Shown: positions 9,354 through 18,144 of the stretch, piece by piece | Numbering within the stretch: position 1 is the stretch's first letter | Layout: the number at the start of each line of letters is the position of its first letter | Source: Dictyobacter kobayashii | GTDB lineage: Bacteria; Chloroflexota; Ktedonobacteria; Ktedonobacterales; Ktedonobacteraceae | Length of the DNA stretch: 64,000 nt | Assembly: GCF_003967555.1 (NCBI RefSeq) | Contig: NZ_BIFS01000002.1 | Coordinates: forward strand, 558,001-622,000 | Direction: 5' to 3' | Notes under the pieces: model-generated | Told to the model about the DNA's origin: nothing | Database searches by the model: none | Seen by the model: the letters and a program-made list of their open reading frames with translations, nothing else | Program-made: the position numbers and the translations under genes

Positions 9354-9405
9354 GTTTCGTGCCCCATCGATTTCATTCCACAATGAAATCGATGGGGCAC
9401 GAAAC
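9354..9405. terminator. Perfect 24-bp hairpin terminator
   Basis: Arms 9354-9377 and 9382-9405 with a CCAC loop, between convergent genes. No T run follows on either side. Confidence 0.7.
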
Positions 9406-9438
9406 CATCAATCTCAAACTACCAATGTGCGAATATCC

Positions 9439-10557
9439 CTATTTAACAGGAACGGGGCTTTCCTGTTTCCTGGCAGCATATGTTAAACGCTTTTGGGCCA
9501 GCGCTGAACGGGCATAGATAGCATTGTCATAAGCATGTTTAAGACTACGAATCAGGTTGTAGAGGCCATAGACGGCCGCATTGTAAGCCTTCTCCTGGCT
9601 GGTCATGGAACAGCGGGCATAGCCACCAAAACCACGTTTAAAAGTATAGACACCCCAGTTGGGATCTTTAGGACCTTCGGGCTCGGTAAGGATGGCCGGG
9701 ATGCCCATAAAGTTATAGTGGGTACAGCCATGCGCGCGTCCCCATTGCAGTCCTTGCCACTGCAACAGGTGGTTGGGCATGACGTTGCGACATTGGGCCG
9801 AGGAGGCCCCATAACGATACCAGCACCATTTGCCACAACGCATAAGGATAATGCCCGCAATCGCCTTTCCTTCGTATTCCGCTAGAAAGAGCGCCGCCTT
9901 CTCGCCTGGCTCAAATAGACGCAGCATATATTGAAAATGCTCAAGCGAGTGTACATAGAATTGATCGCGCTCACCCGTTTCCTGGTAAATGCGATGAAAG
10001 GTCTGCAGGTCCTCTGGTTCATGTCCCTGGCGAATAATAACCCCTTTACGCTGAGAAAGGCGAACATTATAACGCCATTTCTCTTTCATCCTGGAAAGCT
10101 GCTCTTTCTCGTCTGGATAAATATCCAGCACCCATTCATTGCGCCCATGTAAAACGCTCTCATTGGGTCGAAAGCCGTGTTGCCTGAAGAACTGTGACCA
10201 GGTGACATCATGTTCTTCCGCCACCGGATCGATCTTCAGCATAAAAGCTTTGTGACGTCGGGCCAGGCTATTAACGAAATTAAAGAGGAGCGCCAACGCT
10301 GCTCCATCGAAGTCGGCTACAATTGGACCACGTGGAGCATAAAAATAAGTGCTCTTGAGCGTTGGGACATACATTATCAGGACCAGCATGGCCGCACAGA
10401 GTTGCTCCTGCTCATCCACTACACCACAATATAAAGGTTTTGAAGCGGCATGTCCGGCCAATTCTCCCCACTCATATGTCTGCGTAATGGCTCCAAATTG
10501 AGCTTTACCAATAAATTCGTTCCATTGTTGTCTATCTGCAATCAAGCAAGCATTCAT
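9439..10557 (-). CDS. FemAB-family peptidyltransferase (GNAT fold)
   Basis: 372 residues, ATG 10557 with GGAGG nine bases upstream inside the end of the WD40 remnant. Two tandem GNAT-like halves: an N-terminal one with FGAITQTYEWGELAG and YFYAPRGPIV, and a C-terminal one with KWRYNVRLSQRKGV, AGIILMRCGKWCWYRYGASS and GIPAILTEPEGPKDPNWGVY, TFKRGFGG. These are the FemA/FemB/BacA_C hallmarks. The enzymes use aminoacyl-tRNA to extend peptidoglycan interpeptide bridges. Its start lies two bases after the stop of the WD40 frame, so it was probably translationally coupled to it. Confidence 0.85.
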   Translation of the reverse strand: MNACLIADRQQWNEFIGKAQFGAITQTYEWGELAGHAASKPLYCGVVDEQEQLCAAMLVLIMYVPTLKSTYFYAPRGPIVADFDGAALALLFNFVNSLARRHKAFMLKIDPVAEEHDVTWSQFFRQHGFRPNESVLHGRNEWVLDIYPDEKEQLSRMKEKWRYNVRLSQRKGVIIRQGHEPEDLQTFHRIYQETGERDQFYVHSLEHFQYMLRLFEPGEKAALFLAEYEGKAIAGIILMRCGKWCWYRYGASSAQCRNVMPNHLLQWQGLQWGRAHGCTHYNFMGIPAILTEPEGPKDPNWGVYTFKRGFGGYARCSMTSQEKAYNAAVYGLYNLIRSLKHAYDNAIYARSALAQKRLTYAARKQESPVPVK

Positions 10558-10559
10558 TT

Positions 10560-11134
10560 TTAATTTCCTCCAACGACGATCTCTATGCGGCTAACAACCC
10601 TGTTACCACTGGCAAAAGTCAGGCTTGGATTGGCATTTTCTGCGTACGCCGCCGTATCCCAGGCCAGCGCGTTTGAAACAAGTCCTTGCAATTGCCCACC
10701 GGTATATGGATGCTGGCACACACACTGATTGGCACCGGTCTGTGCGTCCCAGATGTGTAAGCTATTTTCAGTACAACAAGATGCAATCAAGGAGTCATCA
10801 GGTGACCAGGCAATAGCATCAATCCAATGCTCAGCGGTATTATGCCCAGAATATATATATCTACATGTACCTGTCCTGGTGTGCCAGATATGAATATTGT
10901 CCCCGCCAGATGCGATCCATTCTCCATCCGAGGACCAGGCTGCATTCAGTGTCCACTGTCCAGCGTGGCCTTTGTAACGTAGGATCGTTGCGCCAGTCAG
11001 GGCATCACAAATCTGTATGTTGCCATCATCACCAGCCGAGGCAATTTTATGCCCATCCGGTGACCAGTTGACACTATCAATCCGTAGACACCCGCGCTAT
11101 GCCCCAGGTTAGTGGCAAATACGCGCTGCTTCAT
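10560..11134 (-). pseudogene. WD40-repeat protein, 3' remnant
   Basis: Reading leftward from 11088 gives about three WD40 blades: SVNWSPDGHKIASAGDDG, then AAWSSDGEWIASGGDNIHIW, then AIAWSPDDSLIASCCTENS ending LHIWDAQTG, and a tail to TAA 10560. Upstream the blade continues as VFATNLGHSAGVYG in another frame, joined by one missing base near 11088, and beyond about 11134 no WD40 sequence is readable. The 5' part has therefore been lost. Full-length relatives are long propeller proteins, often fused to NTPases. Confidence 0.65.
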
Positions 11135-14100
11135 GATCACAGGAGAGAGACACGGTTTGTATCGTTATTCTCGGAATCACATCCCTCTGTGGCTAACTAC
11201 ATCGTTATATACAGTACTGCTACTCTATGATACTGCTCAGCATCCATAGAGCGACGCGCGATCAACTGGATATTGAGTTACCGCTAGCTACGTATCAGTA
11301 CAGACTCCAAGGGTTTAAAGTAATCCGATACTTCTCTAGGATGAGTTAGTCGAATTCGCTACTTCTACTTGGGGCTAGCTACAAACTTCGAATAAACTCA
11401 TCTCTTGAATCTCTGGCGGGTGCAACGATCCTGAGTGCTACTATGGCACCGGTCTAAATACATCAGCGGCTGGAGTGCATAATTCTTCATGATTACCTCA
11501 ATGAATAATGGACTGTCTGCAGCTGTAGTATAAGTCATTTAAGCAGAAGCGACCGTTTGAGCTCCAAGATTGCTCGCTGGTATGGATTCCTTCATCATGT
11601 CGCCTGCTAAAGCGATATAAAAAAGCGGTAAGAGGAGGGCCTGTGGACTGCGGTCTATACCGCAACACTGATGTCGCGGCCATTGTCACTAGCGAATTAG
11701 CTGTAGCGATGATCAATAGGATACAGCGACGAGGAGATTGATGTCTGAGTTCCCAGTGACGGCTTACTGGCCATCCAAATGGAATGTGCCTTAAGTAAAC
11801 ATACTTCAAGATCTGGTTGTACCAACAACACATCATAGTCTACCGTAATAGAGTCCTTGCCTGTATTGAGCAGGACATTATTTTGTGGTGGTTTAGAATA
11901 GGAGCTAGGTCGAAAGCAATAAAAGGCATGCATATTGGATATCGGCTCGAAGACAGTAGCTCATAGATAAGATTCATACCTGTTAATACTGCGCTCGACA
12001 TAAATAGCAGACAAGTATCGGTTCTCTCAGATAGTGCGTTGACATTTGAGACAAGTCAAATATAGTATAGAAAGTAACATATTGTGAGACAACACATGAA
12101 GTCTGTGTCTCTTCAATTGTCGCGAGGTGAAATCCTGTATCGAACGAGCATCTATATTCATCCCATCAGCTAGCCCGAGACATATTCCATGGAAGGCCAC
12201 TTTCAACAGCGCGGAAAAGCTCTGTGAGCAATATGGTAATTGTAGAGTCTTTTATCGCAATGCGGACTAGATAATCCGTCGGAGGCCTCATTAATCCAAT
12301 TATACTCATTCAACTGTTCCAGGTGAGATGCAATTACCGTTTTTAGCGAAAAAAATCCCACATGTAGTTAACCAGGATTTTCCCAAAAGTGGAGGAATCA
12401 AACAATAAGGGCGCCCCTATGTTATGAAACATCAGAGGCGCTCTGATGGTAAAAAAACAGCTACAACGCTTTTTAGCGCTGCTGCGAGGATTATTTGGGT
12501 GAACTGCTGAGTTGTGGGTACATACTGGAGCATGGTGCGATGGCTGTTGCTTCAGCCTGCTGGCGATTGTCTATAGGGGGTTCCGGCGTAGTGCAGGTAA
12601 CTTGAATATGCTGATGCTCATGGTTCTGTGGCGCTCGATAGTTATGATTATCGCCTGTCCATCTGGTGACTCTAGCTATCCCGAGGCCATGGTGCCATGT
12701 TAGTTTATTTTTCGATCCTGGTTGGTTTATTCAACCTGGTAAATAGGGCGTACGTGCCTGAACGACAGTAAAGTTATGTGTCATATGAACCTCGGTATTC
12801 TCCCTGTGTGCTCGGTTCGTTTGTCCCCGGCGTAATTAGCCCGGCGGGCGATTTAAACTGCTAAAGGTCCCAATGAGATTGACCATGACTTGGTTCGCGT
12901 GTCTCAAATGGGCGACAGTCCCGGTCTAGCTGTGCAACCTTCGCCGCATACTGGTGAACTAGCAGACAAGACAAGCGGCGGCCGCGATATTTATACTCTG
13001 GAGGCGCCTCTAGCTGCCAGCCCGGGCGTCTCAACACTCATCAGAGGTAACTCAAGAAGCCTCGTTGACGAAAACCTTTCGTTTTGCGGACCGAGTCTAA
13101 ATCTTTGCGCTGTCCGCGCGACTTCCCTTGGCGTTGGAATCTGATAAGGTGCCTTGGCCCAAAATGCGAGGCAGCCTGGATGGAACTTCGAGAGGCTATG
13201 TCTCGACTGACCGTACATAGCTACGGTCAACGGCCCGACCTCGTAGCTATCGACAGACAGATTGTCTGCGCTCATGCCCGCGATGAACAAGGCTATAGCC
13301 ACAGATAAGATCTGTAAGATGCACCACTATCATAGTTCAACACCCATAGCTCTCACGGTGATACCCCTGGCGGGGCCGGAACCGCAGATGCAGCCAAGGG
13401 TTGACGTTAACTACTTACCGCTGCCCGCTCTTTACCTCACGCCGTCGCATCGCTCGTTGTCACAATACTTCGCTGGACTCTGGCGGGTTTGTTTGCTATG
13501 GAGCGAAACAAGGGTGCGTCCTCGCAGGCGTGCTGATGAAATGTCCATGTGTTCTGCGCCAGCTTACATGTTGTCTGCATCCCGTTGTAGCTAAACTGGA
13601 AGAGATGCATATGATTGTTATACAAACAGAGATAGTCGTAAGACAAAATTAGAAATAAATCCGAGAGCACGCTCCACTGGACAACTAAATTACCCAGATG
13701 GAGATACCCATTGGAGCGGAGACAGGCACGCGAGAAAGTTCACTGGCTGCTCGCACCACACTGTTCACAATAGAATACAATCGTGAGGCCGAATTCCTTT
13801 CCTTTCAATGCTATCCATTACATATATGAGCTCGAACAAGCTATTGCGCCAAAACCAAGCACAATAATATGAAAGTTGATTTTGAACAACTGAATCATAA
13901 AACAATCAACTGTTTTTATTACGTTACTCATAGGGAATTAGAATACAAAATTATAAACACATGCATAACAATGTTGATAAAAGTTATGCTCTACGCACGC
14001 AGGGTTTTGCAGGGTAATTACTCGGGCTGCGGTACTCATAGATGCTTGCAATCGGTGTATTTTAACTGTGTATGACATGATTTGTATCAAAAATCATACA

Positions 14101-14277
14101 GACGACGTCTCTATGATAGTTCCAGAATGATACGTTTCAGGGGCTAATTACAAAAATAGAGCTGAAAGGTGGGGTAATGTGAATGTTTCTCTGCAGTGGC
14201 AGACGTGTCTTTAGGAAGTTATTGTAGAACGCGGCAAGCGCATTCTGTATAGACATAACCTGGAGGAGTTTACACAC
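11135..14277. other. 3.1-kb region without convincing genes
   Basis: Neither strand has an open frame with a ribosome site plus protein-like composition; all frames are short and stop-rich. Items seen: a TTGACA (12039-12044) with TATAGT 16 bases on, an imperfect hairpin 12411-12441 (GCGCCCCTATGTT against AACATCAGAGGCGC) followed by an 18-codon frame at 12446, and an AT-rich stretch 13800-14160. CTAG tetramers are frequent here (I count about ten), near chance level, which fits sequence under no codon constraint. It looks like decayed DNA left of the rhodopsin gene, with the WD40 remnant at its edge. Confidence 0.5.
12039..12066 (+). promoter_or_regulatory. Orphan promoter-like sequence
   Basis: TTGACA, 16 bases, TATAGT. 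No clear gene follows; the nearest ATG opens a 25-codon frame. Could be a relic or a chance match. Confidence 0.25.
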
Positions 14278-14991
14278 ATGGGTCCAATAACTACTACCCT
14301 CTGGATTGGAACTGCGATCATGGTTCTAGGGCTGCTCGCTTTTCTCGCCCTCATGGTCAAAGCTCCTGCGGCAAACAGATCTTTTTTCTCTGCTACCTCG
14401 CTGGTTGCCTTGATCGCTGCCACATCTTACTTTGCGATGGCAACGGGACATGGTAGCGTCCTTATCGGCGGCCGTGTTTTCTTCTTTGCGCGCTATATTG
14501 ACTGGGTGTTTACGACACCGCTCTTGCTCCTGGATCTGGCTCTGCTGGCTGTTCCTTCCATCACCGCACGTGCCGGGACAGTCGCGACCCTAATCGGAGC
14601 TGATGTGTATATGATTATAACAGGATTGATTGCTGGATCGATAAATGATCCAACTAAATACATCTGGTTTGCCTCAAGCACCATCGCCTTCGTGGTTGTA
14701 CTTTATATCCTGCTAGTACAACTCTTTGGAGATGCCAGGAATCGTGGTGGGAGCGTTGGCAGGTTGTTCGGGAATCTATCCTTGCTTACGCTTATCCTAT
14801 GGGTCTGTTACCCGATTGTGTGGTTGCTCGGAGTTGAGGGTTTCCGCGTCCTGCCTTTGACAGCCGAAGTCGTCATATTCGCCTTATTGGATGTAGTAGC
14901 AAAAATTGGCTTCGGCTTTATACTGCTCACCAGCAGTGTGATATCAGGTAGAGAAGCCATGACCGTTAGGCCAGCTACCTCTTCCATGTAA
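14278..14991 (+). CDS. Bacteriorhodopsin-like light-driven proton pump
   Basis: 237 residues, seven hydrophobic helices, ATG 14278 with GGAGGA ten bases upstream. Helix C reads RYIDWVFTTPLLLLDL (residues 72-87), almost identical to haloarchaeal bacteriorhodopsin. It gives R72, the proton acceptor D75, T79 and the donor D86, a DTD pump motif; L83 at the colour-tuning site predicts green absorption. Helix G has LLDVVAKIGFG with D205 and the retinal Schiff-base lysine K209. E187 (GVEG) and E197 (PLTAE) match the bacteriorhodopsin release pair E194/E204, which proteorhodopsins lack. Retinal-dependent outward proton pumping in the cell membrane is expected. No carotenoid or retinal gene is nearby, so retinal must come from elsewhere. 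Confidence 0.92.
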   Translation: MGPITTTLWIGTAIMVLGLLAFLALMVKAPAANRSFFSATSLVALIAATSYFAMATGHGSVLIGGRVFFFARYIDWVFTTPLLLLDLALLAVPSITARAGTVATLIGADVYMIITGLIAGSINDPTKYIWFASSTIAFVVVLYILLVQLFGDARNRGGSVGRLFGNLSLLTLILWVCYPIVWLLGVEGFRVLPLTAEVVIFALLDVVAKIGFGFILLTSSVISGREAMTVRPATSSM

Positions 14992-15060
14992 ATGCCTGAA
15001 GAGCAACTTCTTCCTGGACAGAAAGAGCTGATCCTGCGACTGGTTAAGTTTCACGCTTAT

Positions 15061-15096
15061 TCACTGTGGGGGAGGATATATCTTCTCTCGCAGTGA
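15061..15096 (+). terminator. RNA hairpin downstream of the rhodopsin gene
   Basis: TCACTG 15061-15066 pairs with CAGTGA 15091-15096, and the inner ten bases pair with several G-U wobbles around a TATA loop. It sits 70 bases after the rhodopsin stop and just before the ribosome site of the next gene; it may attenuate transcription or protect the rhodopsin mRNA. Confidence 0.45.
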
Positions 15097-15123
15097 TACG
15101 TACTTGTTCATAGGGAGGTCCTG

Positions 15124-15954
15124 ATGCTACTTGAGCAGTTTTCTACACAACCAGCAGCGTGGAAAGAAAGCCTGAATCGCTATGTGGGTCATATCCTGGT
15201 TCCTTCAGCTCAAGAGCTCTATGATAATCTCGATTGGGAAAGGGAAGCAAGGACGCTCTGTAATGTTGAGCTGGTATATCCACCATATTATCTGGTCCCC
15301 CATCACGGCGTAGCAACAGGCTATTTATCTAACTGGCAGGCATTTGGCTGGGAACTTATCGAACACATTTTTGGAATTCAGCGTGTTCGTCCGGCCCTGA
15401 TCTCTATAGCACAGGCCACCCATCCTCAACGCATTGTGGATCTCGGTTGCGGTACGGCCTTGACAAGTATCAGACTGGCTCAACGCATGCCCGATACCGA
15501 ACTCATTCTGCTAGATCTATCGCCTTATCAGCTGGTAGCGGCCCAGCGACAGGTGCAATGCTTTGGCCTGCAGCAGCGCACGCAATTACGCCATGCCTGT
15601 GCCGAGGAGACCGGCTTTGTGGATGGCTATGCGGATCTCGTTATGGCCTCCCTTCTTTTTCATGAGCTCCCCCGCTCGACAGCCAGAGCTGTAATCCAGG
15701 AGGCGCAGCGTATCCTTACCCCGGGCGGCCACTTCCTGATCTTTGATGCCATTCAACAGGTTGTGCCCTGGCCTTCCGTTGATCAAATGATCAACAAGCT
15801 ACTGGCATTCTTTATGCACGAGATATATTGGAATGAGTATATGTCTGAACCGATCTGGATTTCATGCGCGCGGCAAGGATTCATACATATAAAACGAAAA
15901 ATCTTGTTTGCCCCACCCTGGATTTATCAGGTCGTGCTCGCCGCTAAGGACTAG
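15124..15954 (+). CDS. Class I SAM-dependent methyltransferase
   Basis: 276 residues, ATG 15124 preceded by GGGAGG. A 95-residue N-terminal region with YYLVPHHGVATGYLS precedes the Rossmann core: motif I RIVDLGCGTALTSIRLA (about 102-118), motif II ELILLDLSP, and motif IV-like ADLVMASLLFHELP, then RILTPGGHFLIFD. The long N-terminal part suggests a small-molecule or lipid substrate; it is not one I can name. It lies 132 bases after the rhodopsin gene on the same strand with only the hairpin between, so co-transcription is possible but not shown. Confidence 0.8.
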   Translation: MLLEQFSTQPAAWKESLNRYVGHILVPSAQELYDNLDWEREARTLCNVELVYPPYYLVPHHGVATGYLSNWQAFGWELIEHIFGIQRVRPALISIAQATHPQRIVDLGCGTALTSIRLAQRMPDTELILLDLSPYQLVAAQRQVQCFGLQQRTQLRHACAEETGFVDGYADLVMASLLFHELPRSTARAVIQEAQRILTPGGHFLIFDAIQQVVPWPSVDQMINKLLAFFMHEIYWNEYMSEPIWISCARQGFIHIKRKILFAPPWIYQVVLAAKD

Positions 15955-15977
15955 GTACAACGGTACAAACTTGTTTT

Positions 15978-16922
15978 TTACCCCCGAGCGATCAAGTGGG
16001 CTTTACGTTCGGCCAGACCGATGCGGGCGATAAAGCCAGATGGAAAGGCGAGATAGTCGCTTTCGATACCATCACTAAAGATGATCCCATTTTCTGGCAT
16101 CTGCGAGGTGATGATCAGTTCCTGGCCGCGCTGCAGCTGGCCGAAGACAAGGTTGGCCTGCGAGATTTTGGAGACGAAAGGTTCGCGCACGGTAAACCAG
16201 ACCTTCTCGGACTCCCAGCCCAGGGCCAGTTGTTCGATCTGTGGCGGTTGCTCGCTGCCTTCCCCAAAATATGAGGCAACCGACCAGGCTCCCTGGGTAA
16301 TTGAGCGTAGCCAGCCGGTACAGCCAGCTCCCGTAGAAACAATAATGCCGCTTGAGATCTGGGCCTCGCTCTGGCGTCCCAGTTGCAGCCGGTAGCGGGC
16401 CGAGGTATGGCTGCGTGGACCAATAAAGAGGTCATTGATAGCATACAGAACCTGTCCATCGTTGAGGGCTGCTTTGACCATCGAGACATGGGTAATCTTG
16501 CCTCGCCCTTGCAGGACACGGTCAACGCATGAGCGTGTCTGTTCATAATGAAAAGGAATCAAAACCCCATCGACACGCTGCGGATCGGGATTGAGGGCAA
16601 GAATGGGCTGATCAGTCAGGTATTTGGCGGTATTGATGACCAGCCCATCAGGACCCAGTGTGATGATCAGGTCGTGCTCATCAAACTGATAGGTAGCTAA
16701 GAAGTCGCGCTCAATAAACTGCTGCTTGATACTGGCTGGCAGTTGTCTCTTCACACTGGCAACGGCCAGCTGATACTGCTGATCCTCTAATTCATAATCA
16801 CGAAATGGGATCTGATTCTGCTCAAGATAAAAACGGGCCTGCTCGCGCGAATTCAGGCGATAGACCAGTTCCTCCAATGCGGTCTTTTTGGTGACCACCA
16901 CAATGCGCTCAATCCCAGCCAT
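15978..16922 (-). CDS. NAD-kinase-like ATP-NAD kinase-fold protein
   Basis: 314 residues from ATG 16922, preceded by AGAGAGG. The kinase core has LIITLGPDGLVINTA where NAD kinases have GGDGT, and a C-terminal beta-sandwich part with SSGIIVSTGAGCTGWLRS, corresponding to the conserved SxGSTA/TGS region. RSHTSARYRLQLG matches the E/S-R region of the family. The first GGDGT glycine is proline and the threonine is leucine here, so substrate or activity may differ from true NAD kinase. An extra N-terminal region of about 90 residues is present. It follows the SPFH gene by 85 bases on the same strand, a likely two-gene operon. Confidence 0.7.
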   Translation of the reverse strand: MAGIERIVVVTKKTALEELVYRLNSREQARFYLEQNQIPFRDYELEDQQYQLAVASVKRQLPASIKQQFIERDFLATYQFDEHDLIITLGPDGLVINTAKYLTDQPILALNPDPQRVDGVLIPFHYEQTRSCVDRVLQGRGKITHVSMVKAALNDGQVLYAINDLFIGPRSHTSARYRLQLGRQSEAQISSGIIVSTGAGCTGWLRSITQGAWSVASYFGEGSEQPPQIEQLALGWESEKVWFTVREPFVSKISQANLVFGQLQRGQELIITSQMPENGIIFSDGIESDYLAFPSGFIARIGLAERKAHLIARG

Positions 16923-17007
16923 AGCGAACCTCTCTTTCTTTTGTAGCCAGAAACGGACGAGTAGACATATAGACATCGCGTCGTCCGTTTACAAGCAGGC
17001 ATACCAT

Positions 17008-17871
17008 TTAGCCCTTCAACAATTGTTCAAGGATTTCGGAGGTGATGGTCAGATTACCAATCTTATGCGAGTTGTCGGCAAACTGACGGAAGGCCAGGGC
17101 CAGCAACTGCTGTGGTTGCAGCTCACGATAAGGATTCAAGCGTACACGTGTGGCTTCTGCCTCAAATTCAGCTTCCTGGCGAGCATTCTCACCTTTCAAA
17201 TTGACCAGCTCTTTCCGACTCTGCTCCAGTGCCACCGAGGTCGCCAGCTCGTTCTGTTTGATCTTGCGCTCCTGCTCGACTGCTTCAGCCCGGCGTGAAT
17301 AGATAGCCTGGTCAGCTCGCTGCTGCAATGCCTCGCGATGTTCCGCCTCCAAAGCCTTGGTCATCTCAGGTGACGCCTTAAGGGTGGTATAAAACAGACT
17401 TACACAGGCAATCCCCATCTGGGTCAAGGCCTGCTCAGCACTTAAACGCTCAAAAACGTTGCGCGCCAGCAACTCCGAGCTACGCAGGGCATCCTCCAGC
17501 GAAAGCTGCTGCAACAGATTACGGGTATGCATCTGGACAATATTAACGATGCGTTGATTGAGCCTGGCCGGATCTTCACTACGATAGGTATGGGTGCGTG
17601 GATCAATGGTAAAGTTCAATAATTGAGAGATCGTCTGGGGCTCAATCACCCGATACGTAATTTGTCCCTGTACGGTGACGGCTTGAAAATTGCTGGTCGT
17701 CTCATTAAAAATGAAAGGGGTATCCACGGTTGATAGTGGCACTCGCGCAATGGTTGTGCTGGGTCCCCAGTACCAGAAAGAGCGACCTGCCCCCTGACGT
17801 AGAACGCGGCCATTGGAATAAGCAAAAATGTATTCGGTTGGTTCAGCTTTAAAGTATGAAAACAGAGCCAT
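17008..17871 (-). CDS. SPFH/band-7 domain protein
   Basis: 287 residues, ATG 17871 with GAGG upstream. Residues 1-150 form an SPFH domain (GRVLRQGAGRSFWYWGP, then VPLSTVDTPF and QAVTVQGQITYRV). Residues 180-250 are a charged, alanine/glutamate-rich coiled coil (EAEHREALQQRADQAIYSRR) typical of flotillin/prohibitin relatives. Unlike classical band-7 proteins it has no N-terminal membrane helix, so it may be peripheral or cytoplasmic. SPFH proteins assemble into membrane-associated rings or scaffolds. Gene order with a NAD-kinase-fold partner suggests a shared function, not one I can name. Confidence 0.8.
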   Translation of the reverse strand: MALFSYFKAEPTEYIFAYSNGRVLRQGAGRSFWYWGPSTTIARVPLSTVDTPFIFNETTSNFQAVTVQGQITYRVIEPQTISQLLNFTIDPRTHTYRSEDPARLNQRIVNIVQMHTRNLLQQLSLEDALRSSELLARNVFERLSAEQALTQMGIACVSLFYTTLKASPEMTKALEAEHREALQQRADQAIYSRRAEAVEQERKIKQNELATSVALEQSRKELVNLKGENARQEAEFEAEATRVRLNPYRELQPQQLLALAFRQFADNSHKIGNLTITSEILEQLLKG

Positions 17872-17913
17872 GATATTCCTCTTTTCATCGGTATCCAATA
17901 AGGCTTGCTCGAC

Positions 17914-17934
17914 TTAGTGTATATATCACACTAA
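17914..17934. promoter_or_regulatory. Palindromic operator candidate upstream of the SPFH gene
   Basis: TTAGTGT and ACACTAA arms separated by seven AT-rich bases, 43 bases upstream of the start on the minus strand, overlapping a TATATA element that could be the -10 box. Confidence 0.4.
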
Positions 17935-18002
17935 CCAATGTACCTGATCGTGCACGGAATGTCAACCTTTTTATGGGTATCTATAGAATTTCATGCATAT
18001 AA

Positions 18003-18063
18003 AACACAGACGAGCCAGCCAGCCAGAGCAACCTGAACTCTGGCTGGCTGGCTCGTCTGTGTT
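18003..18063. terminator. Perfect 26-bp hairpin
   Basis: Arms 18003-18028 and 18038-18063, nine-base loop, built of GCCA/TGGC repeats. It lies downstream of the luciferase-fold gene (minus strand) and upstream of the SPFH promoter, so it probably insulates the two. Confidence 0.65.
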
Positions 18064-18144
18064 ACCGGGTCACCGTGTTACCTGCATCTGCCATCATAGG
18101 ACGGATATCCACACAACCTGGCAGAACTATGTTGCTACAACAGC

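Noticed and set aside
12446..12502. 18-codon frame MVKKQLQRFLALLRGLFG after an imperfect hairpin
   Set aside because: Very short, weak ribosome site, no recognisable continuation in other frames.
14992..15096. 34-codon frame starting directly after the rhodopsin stop (TAAATG)
   Set aside because: Its second half is the hairpin 15061-15096 and it has no ribosome site of its own. A tiny coupled peptide cannot be excluded but is not supported.
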